Origin: Nitrospiria bacterium
GTDB taxonomy: Bacteria > Nitrospirota > Nitrospiria > SBBL01 > JAADHI01
Length of the DNA: 64,000 nucleotides
Direction: 5' to 3'
Assembly (NCBI GenBank): GCA_945787655.1
Contig: CALZIJ010000002.1
Location: forward strand, 48,493 to 112,492
This document shows positions 22,198-32,924 of the stretch, piece after piece; positions within the stretch are counted from its first letter, which is position 1, and every line of letters starts with the position of its first letter. The translations under genes and the position numbers were made by a program. The notes below the pieces were generated by a model, which made no database searches, had not been told where the DNA came from, and saw nothing but the letters and a program-made list of their open reading frames with translations.

Positions 22198-22332
22198 TTG
22201 GCAAAATTTAAAAAAAGAAGAAAAGAATTTGAAAAAAGTGTCGTCACCACTAATCGCTGGGGCTGTACAGTGGTGATCCTCCTGTTTGTCGGTATGATTG
22301 TCGCAATGATCTTCGCGGGTGCCATGCAATAA
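22198..22332 (+). CDS. possible micro-protein with one TM helix (TTG start)
   Basis: Reading (M)AKFKKRRKEFEKSVVTTNRWGCTVVILLFVGMIVAMIFAGAMQ; no clear SD. Confidence 0.3.
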   Translation: MAKFKKRRKEFEKSVVTTNRWGCTVVILLFVGMIVAMIFAGAMQ

Positions 22333-22368
22333 ACTCGACCTTCCCGGCCTAACCTCTCTCAGGCTTAT

Positions 22369-24891
22369 GTGATATTGGAGGGACCATTGAGGGGAAAACC
22401 CTTGTTAGCGGGAGCCCTGGCCTTGATTTTCGGGCTCCTTTTTGGTGAAGCCTTTACTTACTTTCCCGTATCACTTTCTCTCCTGGTATTCTTCTTTCTA
22501 TTTTTAGACAGCCGTTTTTTTAACGGCCACTATAGCTCAATCCCGCTTCTTCTAATTTGGGGGATCGGATTTGCCCTGTATCATGTGAGCTCAAACCCGC
22601 CTTCGCCCAACAATCTACATCAATACATGAACCAAGGTTCTGTCAGAATACAAGCCCAAATCATCGAAGCCCCTAGATATGCATCAAACTATGTCGCCCT
22701 TCAAATGCAGGGGCTTTCCGTGATCAATGGAAAGACACCAAACCCCGTGACAGGTGAATTCCGGCTTTTTATCGCGCAGGATGAAATTCCTTTTGGTTAC
22801 GGAGACCAGCTTGAAATGACCCTTCGACTGCGCGAGCCCCGTCAATATGAAAACCCCGGAACTTTTTTATATGCCGACTATCAAGCTCGGATTGGGGTAC
22901 AAGGAATGGCCTGGCTTTCGAATACCGATTCAATCAAAAAAATAGGGGAAAGCGGGAATCCGTTGATAAAAAGAATCACCCAGACCCGCGCGACGCTGCG
23001 GGAAAAAATAAAGAAAAACATTCATTCCCCTGCCGCCCCGCTAATGCTGTCAATGCTGATAGGAGAATCCGGTTACATTGATGATGAAGTGCGAGCGGTT
23101 TTTACCCACGCAGGGCTTGCACACCTTCTGGCCGTTTCAGGCACCCACCTCGCTTTTGTGGCCCTTCTCATTTTTTCAGGAAGCAGGTGGTTACTTTTAC
23201 GGCTTCCTGAATCCGCCCTGCTAAGGCTTTCGATTGGAAAACACCCCACACAGTGGGCGGTCATTCCCACGGCCATCGGGGTCATTTTTTATACATTTTT
23301 GGCTGGAGGAAAAATCAGTACCATTCGCGCCCTCATCATGATCCTGGTCTATCTCTTTTCCATTTGGGTCGGCCGTCAACGAGACCTAAAGGTCAGCCTG
23401 GCGTTCGCTGCGTTAATCATTATCATATTCGACCCCCGATCCGTTTTTGAAATCTCTTTTATATTGTCTTTTACCGCGGTGCTGTCCATCCTGCTCTTTA
23501 TTGAATGGTGGCAAGCCGCCAACAACACACCTGTCCATCTTGCGGAAACCCTTCCAAACCCCAAACCGACTTGGCGAGAACGGTATTTTGATAAACCGGT
23601 CTTCCTCTTATTGCTGACCAGTTTAAGTGCATCCATCGGCACAGCGCCTCTCACGCTTTATTTCTTTCATCAATTCAGTTGGGCAGGGTGGATTTCAAAC
23701 CTCATTTTAACGCCGTTGGCCGGATGGTTCTTAATCCCGTTTTCGCTCGCTTTCTCGGTCCTCAGCCTGCTTTCCGAATCTTTTCTTTTTTCCGGGGGAC
23801 TCGAAGGGCTTTGGTCTCTATTTTTTTACTTTGTGCGCTTTTTTTCAGATCTTCCGGGTGCAGGCTTTCATTTGGCCGCGCCACCCTTGATCCTTGTTTT
23901 TCTTTTTTACGGTACGCTATTTTTCATGCTGGGCACACACCAACCCAAAAAATTATTCCTGATCACTCTCTTTTCCTTTTTTGTGGTGTTTCTCGGTTGG
24001 GGGATACTTCGTATTCCACCTGACCACGTTCAGGTCACCTTTCTGGATGTCGGTCAGGGGGATGCCGCTTTTATTGAATTTCCGACAGGGGAAACGGTCC
24101 TGGTAGACGGCGGCAGACAGCGGGCCGGCAAATTTGGCGTGGCCCCTTTTCTATGGCAGCGACGCGTCCGACAAATTGACCTGCTCATTACAACACATCC
24201 TCAATTCGATCATATTGGCGGCCTGCCTTTTATTCTCAGAAACTTCAAGGTTAAAGCGGTATGGAGTAACGGATTGAAACAACAGAACAAGACCTATGAG
24301 GCTTTTCTAAAAGCGATAGACCATACAAAGGCCACACATTACACCCTCCCCGCAAAATCTCCCGGTTTTGTTATCCCCCCGTGTACCTTTTCCTTTTTAC
24401 ATCCATCAGAACAATGGAATCTGACCAGTGAAAACGCCAACAACACCTCTATCGTCTTTTCCATGACTTGTGCTGACCCAGAAAGGGACCCCGTTTCCCT
24501 GCTTTTTACAGGAGACATCGAACAACATGCCGAACGCTTGATCCTGGAGAATAGGTCTCACTTGAAAAGTACCATTATAAAAGTGCCGCATCATGGCAGT
24601 AGAAGCTCTTCAACCGAACCTTTTGTTTCCGCCGTTTCTCCAAAAATTGCCCTGATTTCTTCCGGGAGAAATAACCCCTACCGGCATCCCCACCCTGAAA
24701 CCCTGGCCCGTTACAAAACCCATGGCGCAACAATTTACCGCACAGATCAGGAAGGGGCAATCACCCTTAAAATCGGGAAAACGCTTTCTATCAAAACATA
24801 TCGAAACACACGACTCCTCCCAATACAATGGGCGAACCTTCTTTTTCCACAGGAATGGCAGAACCTTAAAAAAACCTTCACTGTCTTCTAA
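22369..24891 (+). CDS. comEC: DNA internalization competence protein ComEC/Rec2
   Basis: 840 aa; LLAVSGTHLAF, metallo-beta-lactamase region LDVGQGDAAFIEFPTGETVLVDGG, TTHPQFDHIGG. Confidence 0.94.
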   Translation: MILEGPLRGKPLLAGALALIFGLLFGEAFTYFPVSLSLLVFFFLFLDSRFFNGHYSSIPLLLIWGIGFALYHVSSNPPSPNNLHQYMNQGSVRIQAQIIEAPRYASNYVALQMQGLSVINGKTPNPVTGEFRLFIAQDEIPFGYGDQLEMTLRLREPRQYENPGTFLYADYQARIGVQGMAWLSNTDSIKKIGESGNPLIKRITQTRATLREKIKKNIHSPAAPLMLSMLIGESGYIDDEVRAVFTHAGLAHLLAVSGTHLAFVALLIFSGSRWLLLRLPESALLRLSIGKHPTQWAVIPTAIGVIFYTFLAGGKISTIRALIMILVYLFSIWVGRQRDLKVSLAFAALIIIIFDPRSVFEISFILSFTAVLSILLFIEWWQAANNTPVHLAETLPNPKPTWRERYFDKPVFLLLLTSLSASIGTAPLTLYFFHQFSWAGWISNLILTPLAGWFLIPFSLAFSVLSLLSESFLFSGGLEGLWSLFFYFVRFFSDLPGAGFHLAAPPLILVFLFYGTLFFMLGTHQPKKLFLITLFSFFVVFLGWGILRIPPDHVQVTFLDVGQGDAAFIEFPTGETVLVDGGRQRAGKFGVAPFLWQRRVRQIDLLITTHPQFDHIGGLPFILRNFKVKAVWSNGLKQQNKTYEAFLKAIDHTKATHYTLPAKSPGFVIPPCTFSFLHPSEQWNLTSENANNTSIVFSMTCADPERDPVSLLFTGDIEQHAERLILENRSHLKSTIIKVPHHGSRSSSTEPFVSAVSPKIALISSGRNNPYRHPHPETLARYKTHGATIYRTDQEGAITLKIGKTLSIKTYRNTRLLPIQWANLLFPQEWQNLKKTFTVF

Positions 24892-24950
24892 ATCTCTCTT
24901 AAAACACCGTTCTCCTACAAATTGACAGTCTTAAAAGCATCCCCTAAGAT

Positions 24951-25403
24951 ATGCTTATGAATCGTGCCAAGCTCATCGGCCTCATCTGTTTCGTACTGCT
25001 CCTGTTTTCGATCGCAGCGTATTCCATGCTGGATTCCGGGGAGCGGCCTGTGACCTTTCCCAGCGGCACCATTCTGGGTGCGGAAGTGGCCGATACGCCG
25101 GAAACACGTGAACGCGGTTTAATGTTTCGCGACCACCTGCCCAAAGGCGGGGCCTTACTTTTTATTTTTGAAAAAGCCGGACCATATACTTTCTGGATGA
25201 AAAACTGTAAATTCCCGATTGATATTATCTGGATGGATGAAAACAAAAAAATTATCCACATCGCAAAAGACACACCTCCCTGCACATCGGACCCTTGCCC
25301 GACCTACGGTCCGAAGCAAAAAAAAGCCCTCTACGTGCTTGAAGTTGCGGCAGGCTTTTCAAAAAAAGAAAACTTAAGGCTCGGCCAGCCGGTCCGGTTT
25401 TGA
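24951..25403 (+). CDS. DUF192 family protein
   Basis: 150 aa; ADTPETRERGLMFRDHLPKGGALLFIFEKAGPYTFWMKNCKFPIDIIWMD. Confidence 0.9.
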   Translation: MLMNRAKLIGLICFVLLLFSIAAYSMLDSGERPVTFPSGTILGAEVADTPETRERGLMFRDHLPKGGALLFIFEKAGPYTFWMKNCKFPIDIIWMDENKKIIHIAKDTPPCTSDPCPTYGPKQKKALYVLEVAAGFSKKENLRLGQPVRF

Positions 25404-25469
25404 TTGAAAATGAATCAGACAAACCGTTATAACTAAACATACCAATTATAAATCACGGGAGGAAATCAA

Positions 25470-26054
25470 ATGTTCAAACCACAATGGTTGGTTGCAATAA
25501 TATTCATGCTGGCCCCACAAACTGGGTTTTCCGAAGTCTACGAAATTGACCCGGATCATACGCACATTGGCTTTTCCATTAAGCACATGGTCATTTCAAA
25601 CGTTAAAGGGAAATTCAATACCTTTTCCGGAACCGTTGAGGTGGATGCCAAAGACAAGATCAAAAAAGGGATGGTCGTCATTGATGCCGCAAGCATTGAC
25701 ACCAATCACCTAAAAAGGGACAAACATTTGCGTTCCCCCGATTTTTTGGACGTCGAGAAATTCCCTAAAATTACCTTTAAATACAAAGCAACAAAATCTC
25801 AAAGTGGGAATCGCTATGTTATCATCGGGGATTTGACCCTGCACGGGGTCACCAAAGAAGTTGAACTCGAGATGGAACTGCTCGGAAAAGTGAAGGATCC
25901 CTGGGGCAACCATCGGGCAGGCGTGACCGGAACCACAGAAATTGACAGAAAGGATTTCGGCATCGTCTGGAACAAATTGCTTGAAACCGGTGGGTTTGTG
26001 GTCGGAGAAAAAGTCAAAATTGGCCTGGAAGTCGAGGGTATTTTAAAGAAATGA
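25470..26054 (+). CDS. YceI family protein
   Basis: 194 aa; IDPDHTHIGFSIKHMVISNVKGKF, LTLHGVTKEVEL, FGIVWN. Confidence 0.93.
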   Translation: MFKPQWLVAIIFMLAPQTGFSEVYEIDPDHTHIGFSIKHMVISNVKGKFNTFSGTVEVDAKDKIKKGMVVIDAASIDTNHLKRDKHLRSPDFLDVEKFPKITFKYKATKSQSGNRYVIIGDLTLHGVTKEVELEMELLGKVKDPWGNHRAGVTGTTEIDRKDFGIVWNKLLETGGFVVGEKVKIGLEVEGILKK

Positions 26055-26166
26055 TCTTTTCGGGCTTCCCGGAGTCCACCTTAGGAAACCCGAAGCCCGC
26101 CTTAAAACATCTATAGCCCATGGTGTCGGTTGGCCATCACGCTTCGGACCTTAAGACCGCTTCCCC

Positions 26167-26189
26167 TAAAGACTGAAAAACAGTCTTTA
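26167..26189 (+). terminator. terminator-like hairpin after yceI
   Basis: taaagactg-aaaaa-cagtcttta perfect 9-bp stem followed by T-rich atctttcttaatttct. Confidence 0.5.
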
Positions 26190-26314
26190 ATCTTTCTTAA
26201 TTTCTCCTGCAATATCTGATATTTTCAAGGAAATTGACGGTTTAAAAATGCCCGCTATACTTGAGCATTAAGAGGATGCCTGCCTTTTTACTGCTTCTTT
26301 TATAAAGGGACACC

Positions 26315-27460
26315 GTGAATTTTCGCCATCCGTTTCAGGTCGGAATTTTAATTTGGATTCTTTGCCTCGGCTTTGTTACACCTGCCCAGGCGGTCCGACT
26401 GGATACCAGCACCCAAAATAGTAACTTTTCTTTTGGAGTCAATGCCTTCCTCGGATTTGAATATGCATATATGAGCAAGATGCCGATGGTCATGGAAACA
26501 CCCGGCGGAGGAATGATGATCGGGTCCATGCCGGGCATTTCCTATATTAAACTCCAGCATCTCAACCTGCTCTTTTCTGCAGAGAAAGAAAACCTCCGGG
26601 TATTAATCAATTTCCACTCACACAATGTCGGATCAAACGAGCCTAAACATGAAAAGTCACACGGTACTCCTGAAATCCAGGAAGCATACGGGGAATATAT
26701 TTTTAGCGATCACCTGAAAATACGAGCGGGTGCTTTTCTCTCCCCTTTTGGGTTTTACAATGATGTCCGTTATATCCTGCCTGTCTTCTCCAGCGTGGTA
26801 TTGCCCCAAATATATGACCCGCCGATGAATTATGGTCATATGATGGTTGGAGGTGAAAGCATCGAACCCGTCGGCTCCTTTTCTCCCGAAAATGCAAACC
26901 TCATGCTTTGGGGAACGGCATTCAGAAACTCCATTGAAATTCGATACCACCTTTACCTGTCTAATGGGACCAACTCCTCAGAAGGAGGTCGTGAGGATAA
27001 AGATTTAGGGTGGGGCGGACGATTTTTACTCAGTGTTCAGGACCGCCTTAAAATAGGGGGATCGGGTTACACCGTCCATAATAATAATGCCCCCGAAGGA
27101 AGAGCCCGGTTTTATGGCGCGGATATCACGGTCGTCCTCTTCCCGCCCTGGATTATTCAAAGCGAGTATGTCATCAACCGGTATGCAAATCAGGCGTCCC
27201 GATATTCCTATTATTTCTATACCGGGTTTCCCTATCGATTGTGGCTTGAATTTCTTCGTTACGTTTTTTTAAAAGACCCTGAGCACCTGCTCATGAAAAG
27301 GGAACAAGTCCGTTATACCCTGGGTTTGGGTTACCAATTCAAACCGAATATTCAAATCAAGGGGGAATACCACATTCACCGCATCCTGGATCACGCCGGA
27401 CTTTCCAATGACCTATCCGAGTTTAACATGATCCGACTTGCTTTAATCACGATGTTTTAG
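26315..27460 (+). CDS. outer-membrane porin-like protein
   Basis: 381 aa with signal peptide and alternating beta-strand-like sequence ending in aromatic F (LALITMF). Confidence 0.65.
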   Translation: MNFRHPFQVGILIWILCLGFVTPAQAVRLDTSTQNSNFSFGVNAFLGFEYAYMSKMPMVMETPGGGMMIGSMPGISYIKLQHLNLLFSAEKENLRVLINFHSHNVGSNEPKHEKSHGTPEIQEAYGEYIFSDHLKIRAGAFLSPFGFYNDVRYILPVFSSVVLPQIYDPPMNYGHMMVGGESIEPVGSFSPENANLMLWGTAFRNSIEIRYHLYLSNGTNSSEGGREDKDLGWGGRFLLSVQDRLKIGGSGYTVHNNNAPEGRARFYGADITVVLFPPWIIQSEYVINRYANQASRYSYYFYTGFPYRLWLEFLRYVFLKDPEHLLMKREQVRYTLGLGYQFKPNIQIKGEYHIHRILDHAGLSNDLSEFNMIRLALITMF

Positions 27461-27471
27461 GGGCTTTTGAA

Positions 27472-27909
27472 TTGATCAGACGGGTTGTTCTTATATGCTG
27501 TTTTATTGCTTTTTTCCCCTTTCCTGGAAGCGCGGAAGTGATCATTATTGTTCATCCTTCCAATCCGGTTAACCAACTCCGCAGTCGGGATATCGAATCT
27601 ATTTATCTATTCAAAAAATCCACTTGGGGGAACAGAGTCCGTATCTTCCCGATTAACCTTCCCCCTCGTGACCCGCTGCGAGAAGAATTATCAAAAAAAT
27701 GGATCGATAGAAGTTCGGGAGAAATAGAAAACTTTTATCTCATGCGGGCCTTGTCTGGACAGGGGCAACCTCCCATCATTGTCGGAACGCCTGAAGAAGT
27801 CAAAACCTATATCAAAAACAACCGGGGCGCGATCGGATATATTCATAAAAAAGACCTCGATGATTCCGTCAAAGTCATTCCCATTCTCGAAAAGGAACCA
27901 GGACAGTGA
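27472..27909 (+). CDS. PstS-like periplasmic phosphate-binding-type protein
   Basis: 145 aa; VIIIVHPSNPVNQLRSRDIESIYLFKKSTWGNRVRIFPINL..., KNNRGAIGYIHKKDL. Confidence 0.75.
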   Translation: MIRRVVLICCFIAFFPFPGSAEVIIIVHPSNPVNQLRSRDIESIYLFKKSTWGNRVRIFPINLPPRDPLREELSKKWIDRSSGEIENFYLMRALSGQGQPPIIVGTPEEVKTYIKNNRGAIGYIHKKDLDDSVKVIPILEKEPGQ

Positions 27910-29846
27910 AAAACATTGGGGCTTTCAGTCTCCGGACCAAATTCCTGCTTGCCTCATTTATCCCGACACTGGTCGTGCTCACACTGATTGTGAGTCTCTT
28001 CAGCATGCAGTTCAATCGTCTGGCCATCCAGAACCAGGTCGATGATTTATTAAACATCCCCGCCATGCTGGAAAATACTATTAGCTCTCCCGATGTGCTG
28101 AATTATCGGCATTTGCTCCAAAATGGAATATTTTTACTGGACACCCTCAGAAGTGAAGTGACCGGGATAGCGGTATATGCCGAAAAGGAAGGGCAATTCC
28201 AGGTGATCGTCTCGACCCAACCGGAAGACGTCGGGAAAGGCGCCCGGCCAAATCAATTAAAACCGCTGCGCACGGGTCGGTACGAAACCTACCAGGACAT
28301 GGGCTCCGGGCAAAAAATACTCAGAATTGACGCCCCGCTTTTTTTAAATAAAACCCCTGTGGCCGTCGTTTCAATCTTCTCCACATTGCTTGTACAAGAT
28401 GCCATGATGGCCTATCTCAAGAACCTGATTCTAGTGATCGGCCCCCTTGGCGGGGCCCTGCTCTGGGCCTTTATTTATCTTTCCTTTAAAAAGATCTTTT
28501 TATCCCGTCTGGCCAATCTTTCGGCCGCCTCACGGGAAATTTCCGCAGGGCAATGGCCGATGCGCATCCCCGTAAAATGGAAAGATGAAATGGGAGAACT
28601 TGAAGCCACATTTAACCAAATGAGTCTTTCCCGGCAACGGGCAGAAGAAGCCCTTGAAGAACAAGCCATCCGGGACACCCTGACCAAACTCTATAACCGC
28701 CGGTATTTCAATACCCGCATCGAGGAGGAGATTGAACGGGCATCACGAAACCAGACCCCCTTTGCCGTTCTCATTTGCGACCTGGATTTTTTTAAGCACA
28801 TCAATGACAGCTTCGGACACCAGACAGGAGATGAAGTTTTAAAACAAGTGGCTAGAAATCTTGGAGACTCAACACGAGGCAGTGACCTGATTTTCAGATG
28901 GGGAGGAGACGAATTTGTCGTCATTCTGGGTGAACCCTTAAAAGGGGATCCTCTGGTTGCGGCCAATCGGATTCGGGAAGGAATTCACCAGATAAGAGAT
29001 AGAGAAGACAAAAAGATTGATCTCAGTATCGGGATTGCCCTTTTTCCAAGGCATGCCCAAGACGCGGAAAACCTGATCCGGGTGGCGGATCGCGCCTTGT
29101 ATATTGCCAAAAAAGGCGGCGGAAAGATTCATGTGGGAGAAGAGGAATTTCATTTAAATGAAGAGGCCATCGTCTCGGTCTTTCAGCCCATCATGGACAT
29201 TCAGACACAGGCCCCTTATGCCTACGAAGCCCTTAGCCGTGATCCTCAGGGGAAAAACTCGATTCTGAACCTCTTTAAAAAATATCAAGCCATCGGCCAG
29301 CTTCTAGAACTCAAAATGCTCTGTTTCAAGGGCCAAATCCGGGACGCCGTCCAAGGAAAATTCAAACGCATCTTTATTAACGTCGACTTTGAGTTACTCA
29401 GCCATCTGGATGTGATCCCCATCCCGGATAACATCGAAATTATTCTGGAGATCTCGGAGCTTGAAGCCCTTGAAGATATAGAAAAACATCTCATAGAAGC
29501 TAAACGCTGGCGCCAGGAAGGCTATCAATTCGCCGTCGATGACTTCGGTGCGGGCTTTATCTCTCTCCCTTTTCTTTCTCATTTGGTTCCCGAATACATT
29601 AAAATCGACCGTTCTGCCATTTTAAGGGCCGAATCGTCCGCAAAATTCAAACAGTTTTTATCCGACCTCGTGCTGACACTAAGAAACTATACCCAGAAAC
29701 ATATTATTGCAGAGGGCATAGAAACAGAAGCCCAGCTTAAAGTGCTTGAAGAGATCGGCATCCACTTGATCCAGGGTTTTTTGTTGGGGAAACCGATCCC
29801 CCTGGAAGAAGTGATGACAACACATGACATGGAGCACAGGCTCTGA
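27906..29846 (+). CDS. membrane diguanylate cyclase/phosphodiesterase (HAMP-GGDEF-EAL)
   Basis: 646 aa; RWGGDEFVVILGE, EAL-domain residues YEALSRD, DDFGAGF, YIKIDRSA, AEGIET, QGFLLGKP. Confidence 0.93.
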   Translation: MKNIGAFSLRTKFLLASFIPTLVVLTLIVSLFSMQFNRLAIQNQVDDLLNIPAMLENTISSPDVLNYRHLLQNGIFLLDTLRSEVTGIAVYAEKEGQFQVIVSTQPEDVGKGARPNQLKPLRTGRYETYQDMGSGQKILRIDAPLFLNKTPVAVVSIFSTLLVQDAMMAYLKNLILVIGPLGGALLWAFIYLSFKKIFLSRLANLSAASREISAGQWPMRIPVKWKDEMGELEATFNQMSLSRQRAEEALEEQAIRDTLTKLYNRRYFNTRIEEEIERASRNQTPFAVLICDLDFFKHINDSFGHQTGDEVLKQVARNLGDSTRGSDLIFRWGGDEFVVILGEPLKGDPLVAANRIREGIHQIRDREDKKIDLSIGIALFPRHAQDAENLIRVADRALYIAKKGGGKIHVGEEEFHLNEEAIVSVFQPIMDIQTQAPYAYEALSRDPQGKNSILNLFKKYQAIGQLLELKMLCFKGQIRDAVQGKFKRIFINVDFELLSHLDVIPIPDNIEIILEISELEALEDIEKHLIEAKRWRQEGYQFAVDDFGAGFISLPFLSHLVPEYIKIDRSAILRAESSAKFKQFLSDLVLTLRNYTQKHIIAEGIETEAQLKVLEEIGIHLIQGFLLGKPIPLEEVMTTHDMEHRL

Positions 29847-29991
29847 ACGGTTTCTATTTAATTTCCATTTTAAGCCATGACCTGGTTATAATGCACCCGA
29901 TTTCAAACAAACCATTATAAGCCCCGGATTTAAATGGGTTCGACTTTAAACCATAGGGGAAACCCGTCTTTTTATCTCAGAATTTGATCTT

Positions 29992-31290
29992 ATGAACCGC
30001 GTCTTTTTTTCCCTAATTTTCATCGCTTTTACTTATACCGGCGCGCAACAGGTTTTTTGGAGTCCCGAAATATCCGGGGCAGCAGGCCCAATGCAGCAGC
30101 TCAGCGAAGGCATGATCATTTCCGCCAAAAGTGCCGTGGAACTGGCACTGGGACTGATTGGCGTCATGGCTTTTTTTCTCGGCCTTATGAAAGTCGCCGA
30201 AAAAGGCGGTCTGCTTCAGATCATTGCCGGCCTATTGCGGCCTTTAATGATCCGGCTTTTCCCGGATATCCCGCCCAACCACCCCGCGATGGGAGCCATG
30301 ATAATGAATATATCAGCCAATGCACTCGGTCTCGGAAACGCGGCAACGCCGTTCGGCATCCGGGCCATGCAGGCGCTCAATACGCTCAATCCAGTTAAAG
30401 GCACCGCGACCAATGCGATGGTGTTGTTTTTAGCCATCAATACCTCCAGTGTCACATTATTACCCACCGGAGTGATTGCACTTCGAGCAGCAGCGGGCTC
30501 AAATAATGCGGCCGGTATTCTTGCCACAACACTTTTTGCCACGCTCTGCTCCACGGCGGCCGCCATTTTCGCCGCGAAAACCTATCCCCGGTTTTTTCCG
30601 TTATCTGACGCAGAAACACCTCCTCCTGAACCTGAAAACCCGCATAACACCATGGCCACCGACAGTCCCTTTCCGTCTCACACCGAAAAAACCTATTCGG
30701 ACAAGACTTCCTATATCGCGCTTGCGACTCTGATTTTATTGATTCCGATCGTCACGATATATGGCAATGCCATCGGTCCCTGGGTGATTCCCGGCCTGAC
30801 CGTAACCTTATTGGGCTTTGGTTTGGTGCGCGGGGTTAAAATATATGAAACCTTTGTGGAAGGCGCCAAAGAAGGTTTTCAAGTGGCCATGAAAATCATT
30901 CCCTTCCTGGTGGCCATTTTGGTTGCAGTGGGAATGTTTCGAAACAGCGGCGTTTTGGATCAACTCATCAACGTACTCAGCCCGGTCACTTCATGGGTTG
31001 GTTTGCCCGCTGAAGCCCTGCCCATGGCGTTAATTCGTCCGCTTTCCGGCTCCGGGGCATATGGTCTTTTGGCAGAAACCCTCAACAATGCCGCCATTGG
31101 TCCGGACAGTTATGTGGGATATCTGGTGAGCACCTTTCAGGGGTCGACCGAAACCACTTTTTATGTTCTGGCTGTTTATTTCGGCGCCGTCCAAGTGCGG
31201 AAATCCCGTCATGCCCTGGCCGCAGGACTGACCGCAGATCTGGTTGGTATTCTTGCCGCAATCGCGGCTTGCCAGTACTTATTCAACTAA
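29992..31290 (+). CDS. SpmA-SpmB-like fused nucleoside-recognition (Gate) domain membrane protein
   Basis: 432 aa, two similar Gate-domain halves; MNISANALGLGNAATPFGIRAMQ, SGSGAYGLLAETL, STETTFYVLAVYFGAV. Confidence 0.87.
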   Translation: MNRVFFSLIFIAFTYTGAQQVFWSPEISGAAGPMQQLSEGMIISAKSAVELALGLIGVMAFFLGLMKVAEKGGLLQIIAGLLRPLMIRLFPDIPPNHPAMGAMIMNISANALGLGNAATPFGIRAMQALNTLNPVKGTATNAMVLFLAINTSSVTLLPTGVIALRAAAGSNNAAGILATTLFATLCSTAAAIFAAKTYPRFFPLSDAETPPPEPENPHNTMATDSPFPSHTEKTYSDKTSYIALATLILLIPIVTIYGNAIGPWVIPGLTVTLLGFGLVRGVKIYETFVEGAKEGFQVAMKIIPFLVAILVAVGMFRNSGVLDQLINVLSPVTSWVGLPAEALPMALIRPLSGSGAYGLLAETLNNAAIGPDSYVGYLVSTFQGSTETTFYVLAVYFGAVQVRKSRHALAAGLTADLVGILAAIAACQYLFN

Positions 31291-31343
31291 TTTAAAACAT
31301 CGAAACACATTGTTGTTGTTTTAAATTTTCGACAAACCCACAT

Positions 31344-32165
31344 TTACGTTGCAGCCGCAATGCGATGGCAGCGTACAATCATAAACAACCCCAGGAGAAT
31401 CATTGGGACACTTAACAGTTGGCCCATCGAAAATAACCCGACAAGAAAACCCAGGTGTGCATCCGGCTCACGGGCAAATTCAACGATAAAGCGAAACACG
31501 CCATATCCCAAAATCATTGACCAAAAGACAATGCCCGGCGCAAGATTCTTTTTCGAGAGAACCCATAGAATAACAAATAACACCCCGCCTTCCAGGGTGG
31601 CTTCATACAATTGGGAAGGATGACGGCAAACATCCCCGCCTGCCGGAAAAACCATACACCAGGGCACATCCGTCTCCCTCCCGAAAAGCTCGCCGTTCAT
31701 GAAATTTCCAATCCGGCCCAGTCCAAGACCGATGGGTGCAGCCACAATGGCCACATCCGCCACGGAATACACAGGAAGTTTAAACTTTCGACAGAAATAA
31801 ATTCCACCTAAAACCGCCCCGATCAATCCGCCATGAAAGGACATCCCGCCTTCCCACACCGCAATGATTTTAGAGGGGTTTGAAAAGTAATATCCGGGAT
31901 TATAAAAAAGAACATAGCCCAGCCGCCCTCCAAAAATCACCCCAACCGCTCCGTAAAGCATGAGATCGGATATCTGCTCTTGTGTGATCGCTAATTTTTT
32001 CTTAAGCGCAATATAACGGATGATAAAAATGGCAGAAATAAACGAAACCGCATACATCATGCCATACCAGCGAAACGCCAGGGGACCGATGCGAAAGATC
32101 ACCGGATCGATATTCGGGTAAGGAATCATTGCAGAGTGCGCCTCCGGGTTGCAAACGGGAGCCAA
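31344..32165 (-). CDS. lgt: prolipoprotein diacylglyceryl transferase
   Basis: 273 aa; GGRLGYVLFYNP, GGMSFHGGLIG, GRIGNFMNGELFGR, HPSQLYEA. Confidence 0.96.
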   Translation of the reverse strand: MAPVCNPEAHSAMIPYPNIDPVIFRIGPLAFRWYGMMYAVSFISAIFIIRYIALKKKLAITQEQISDLMLYGAVGVIFGGRLGYVLFYNPGYYFSNPSKIIAVWEGGMSFHGGLIGAVLGGIYFCRKFKLPVYSVADVAIVAAPIGLGLGRIGNFMNGELFGRETDVPWCMVFPAGGDVCRHPSQLYEATLEGGVLFVILWVLSKKNLAPGIVFWSMILGYGVFRFIVEFAREPDAHLGFLVGLFSMGQLLSVPMILLGLFMIVRCHRIAAAT

Positions 32166-32213
32166 TATAACACAGGGAGAAAATGAAAAGGAAGAAACCG
32201 CTTTATCTCTGTT

Positions 32214-32744
32214 TTACCAAGGCACAGCCGCTTTTTGCACTTCCTGATTTTTGTCTGTGTAATACACAAAGTGGTTTTGCTGGCCAAAAAGGTGTACATC
32301 GCGCGTAATCCGAACATCTTCTTTACAGTACAATGCGATTTTTGCAAATGCCCCTTCCTCAAACCACTTCAGCGCCAAAAGCCCGTCCGCAGATTTGCCA
32401 AGATTTAAGGTCGTCTGTGCCACATTGTCCAGTTTAATTCTCCGCCCTGTACTGTTTTTAATATCCACCATCAAATCACAAGTGGGCAATCCCGAAAAAT
32501 CAAAAGCAGAATAATATGACAAAACAGGATAATCAAAACCGACAATATTATATCCCACAACAAGGTCTGCCTCTTTAAGATCGGAGATCAAGGCCGACAT
32601 ATCCTCTTCTTCAAAAACCTTGAATTGTTTTGTCGACGAAGAATAGGTGACCCCGATAGAAACCCGCATTAAATGCTTGTTCCCCCACCCTCCTACTTCG
32701 TCCGCCCCTTTTTGTGTTTCTAAATCAAAGTAAACAATATTCAT
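32214..32744 (-). CDS. RNase H-like / YprB-type 3'-5' exonuclease domain protein
   Basis: 176 aa; YFDLETQK, VVGYNIVGFDYPVL, YCKEDVRITRDVHLFG (DEDD-like). Confidence 0.75.
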   Translation of the reverse strand: MNIVYFDLETQKGADEVGGWGNKHLMRVSIGVTYSSSTKQFKVFEEEDMSALISDLKEADLVVGYNIVGFDYPVLSYYSAFDFSGLPTCDLMVDIKNSTGRRIKLDNVAQTTLNLGKSADGLLALKWFEEGAFAKIALYCKEDVRITRDVHLFGQQNHFVYYTDKNQEVQKAAVPW

Positions 32745-32898
32745 GCAACTTTATTTCCTGATCCAACAAGCGTCATGCTAGGCGACACAGATCAAGGCTG
32801 TCAAGCCAGATAAAAACAGTTACGAACTACCTGGATCAAAACTTTCGGCACCAGAAATTAATAAACAAAGAGCCAATAAATGGATATACATAGAAACT

Positions 32899-32924
32899 AT
32901 ATAAATAATATGGATTATTTATAT
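32899..32924. promoter_or_regulatory. palindrome upstream of eCIS operon
   Basis: ATATAAATAAT-ATGG-ATTATTTATAT, perfect 11-bp arms in an AT-rich tract. Confidence 0.5.

Noticed and set aside
26060-26200. Possible riboswitch between yceI and the porin gene
   Set aside because: Sequence does not match a riboswitch consensus I can support; the hairpin at 26167-26189 reads better as a terminator.
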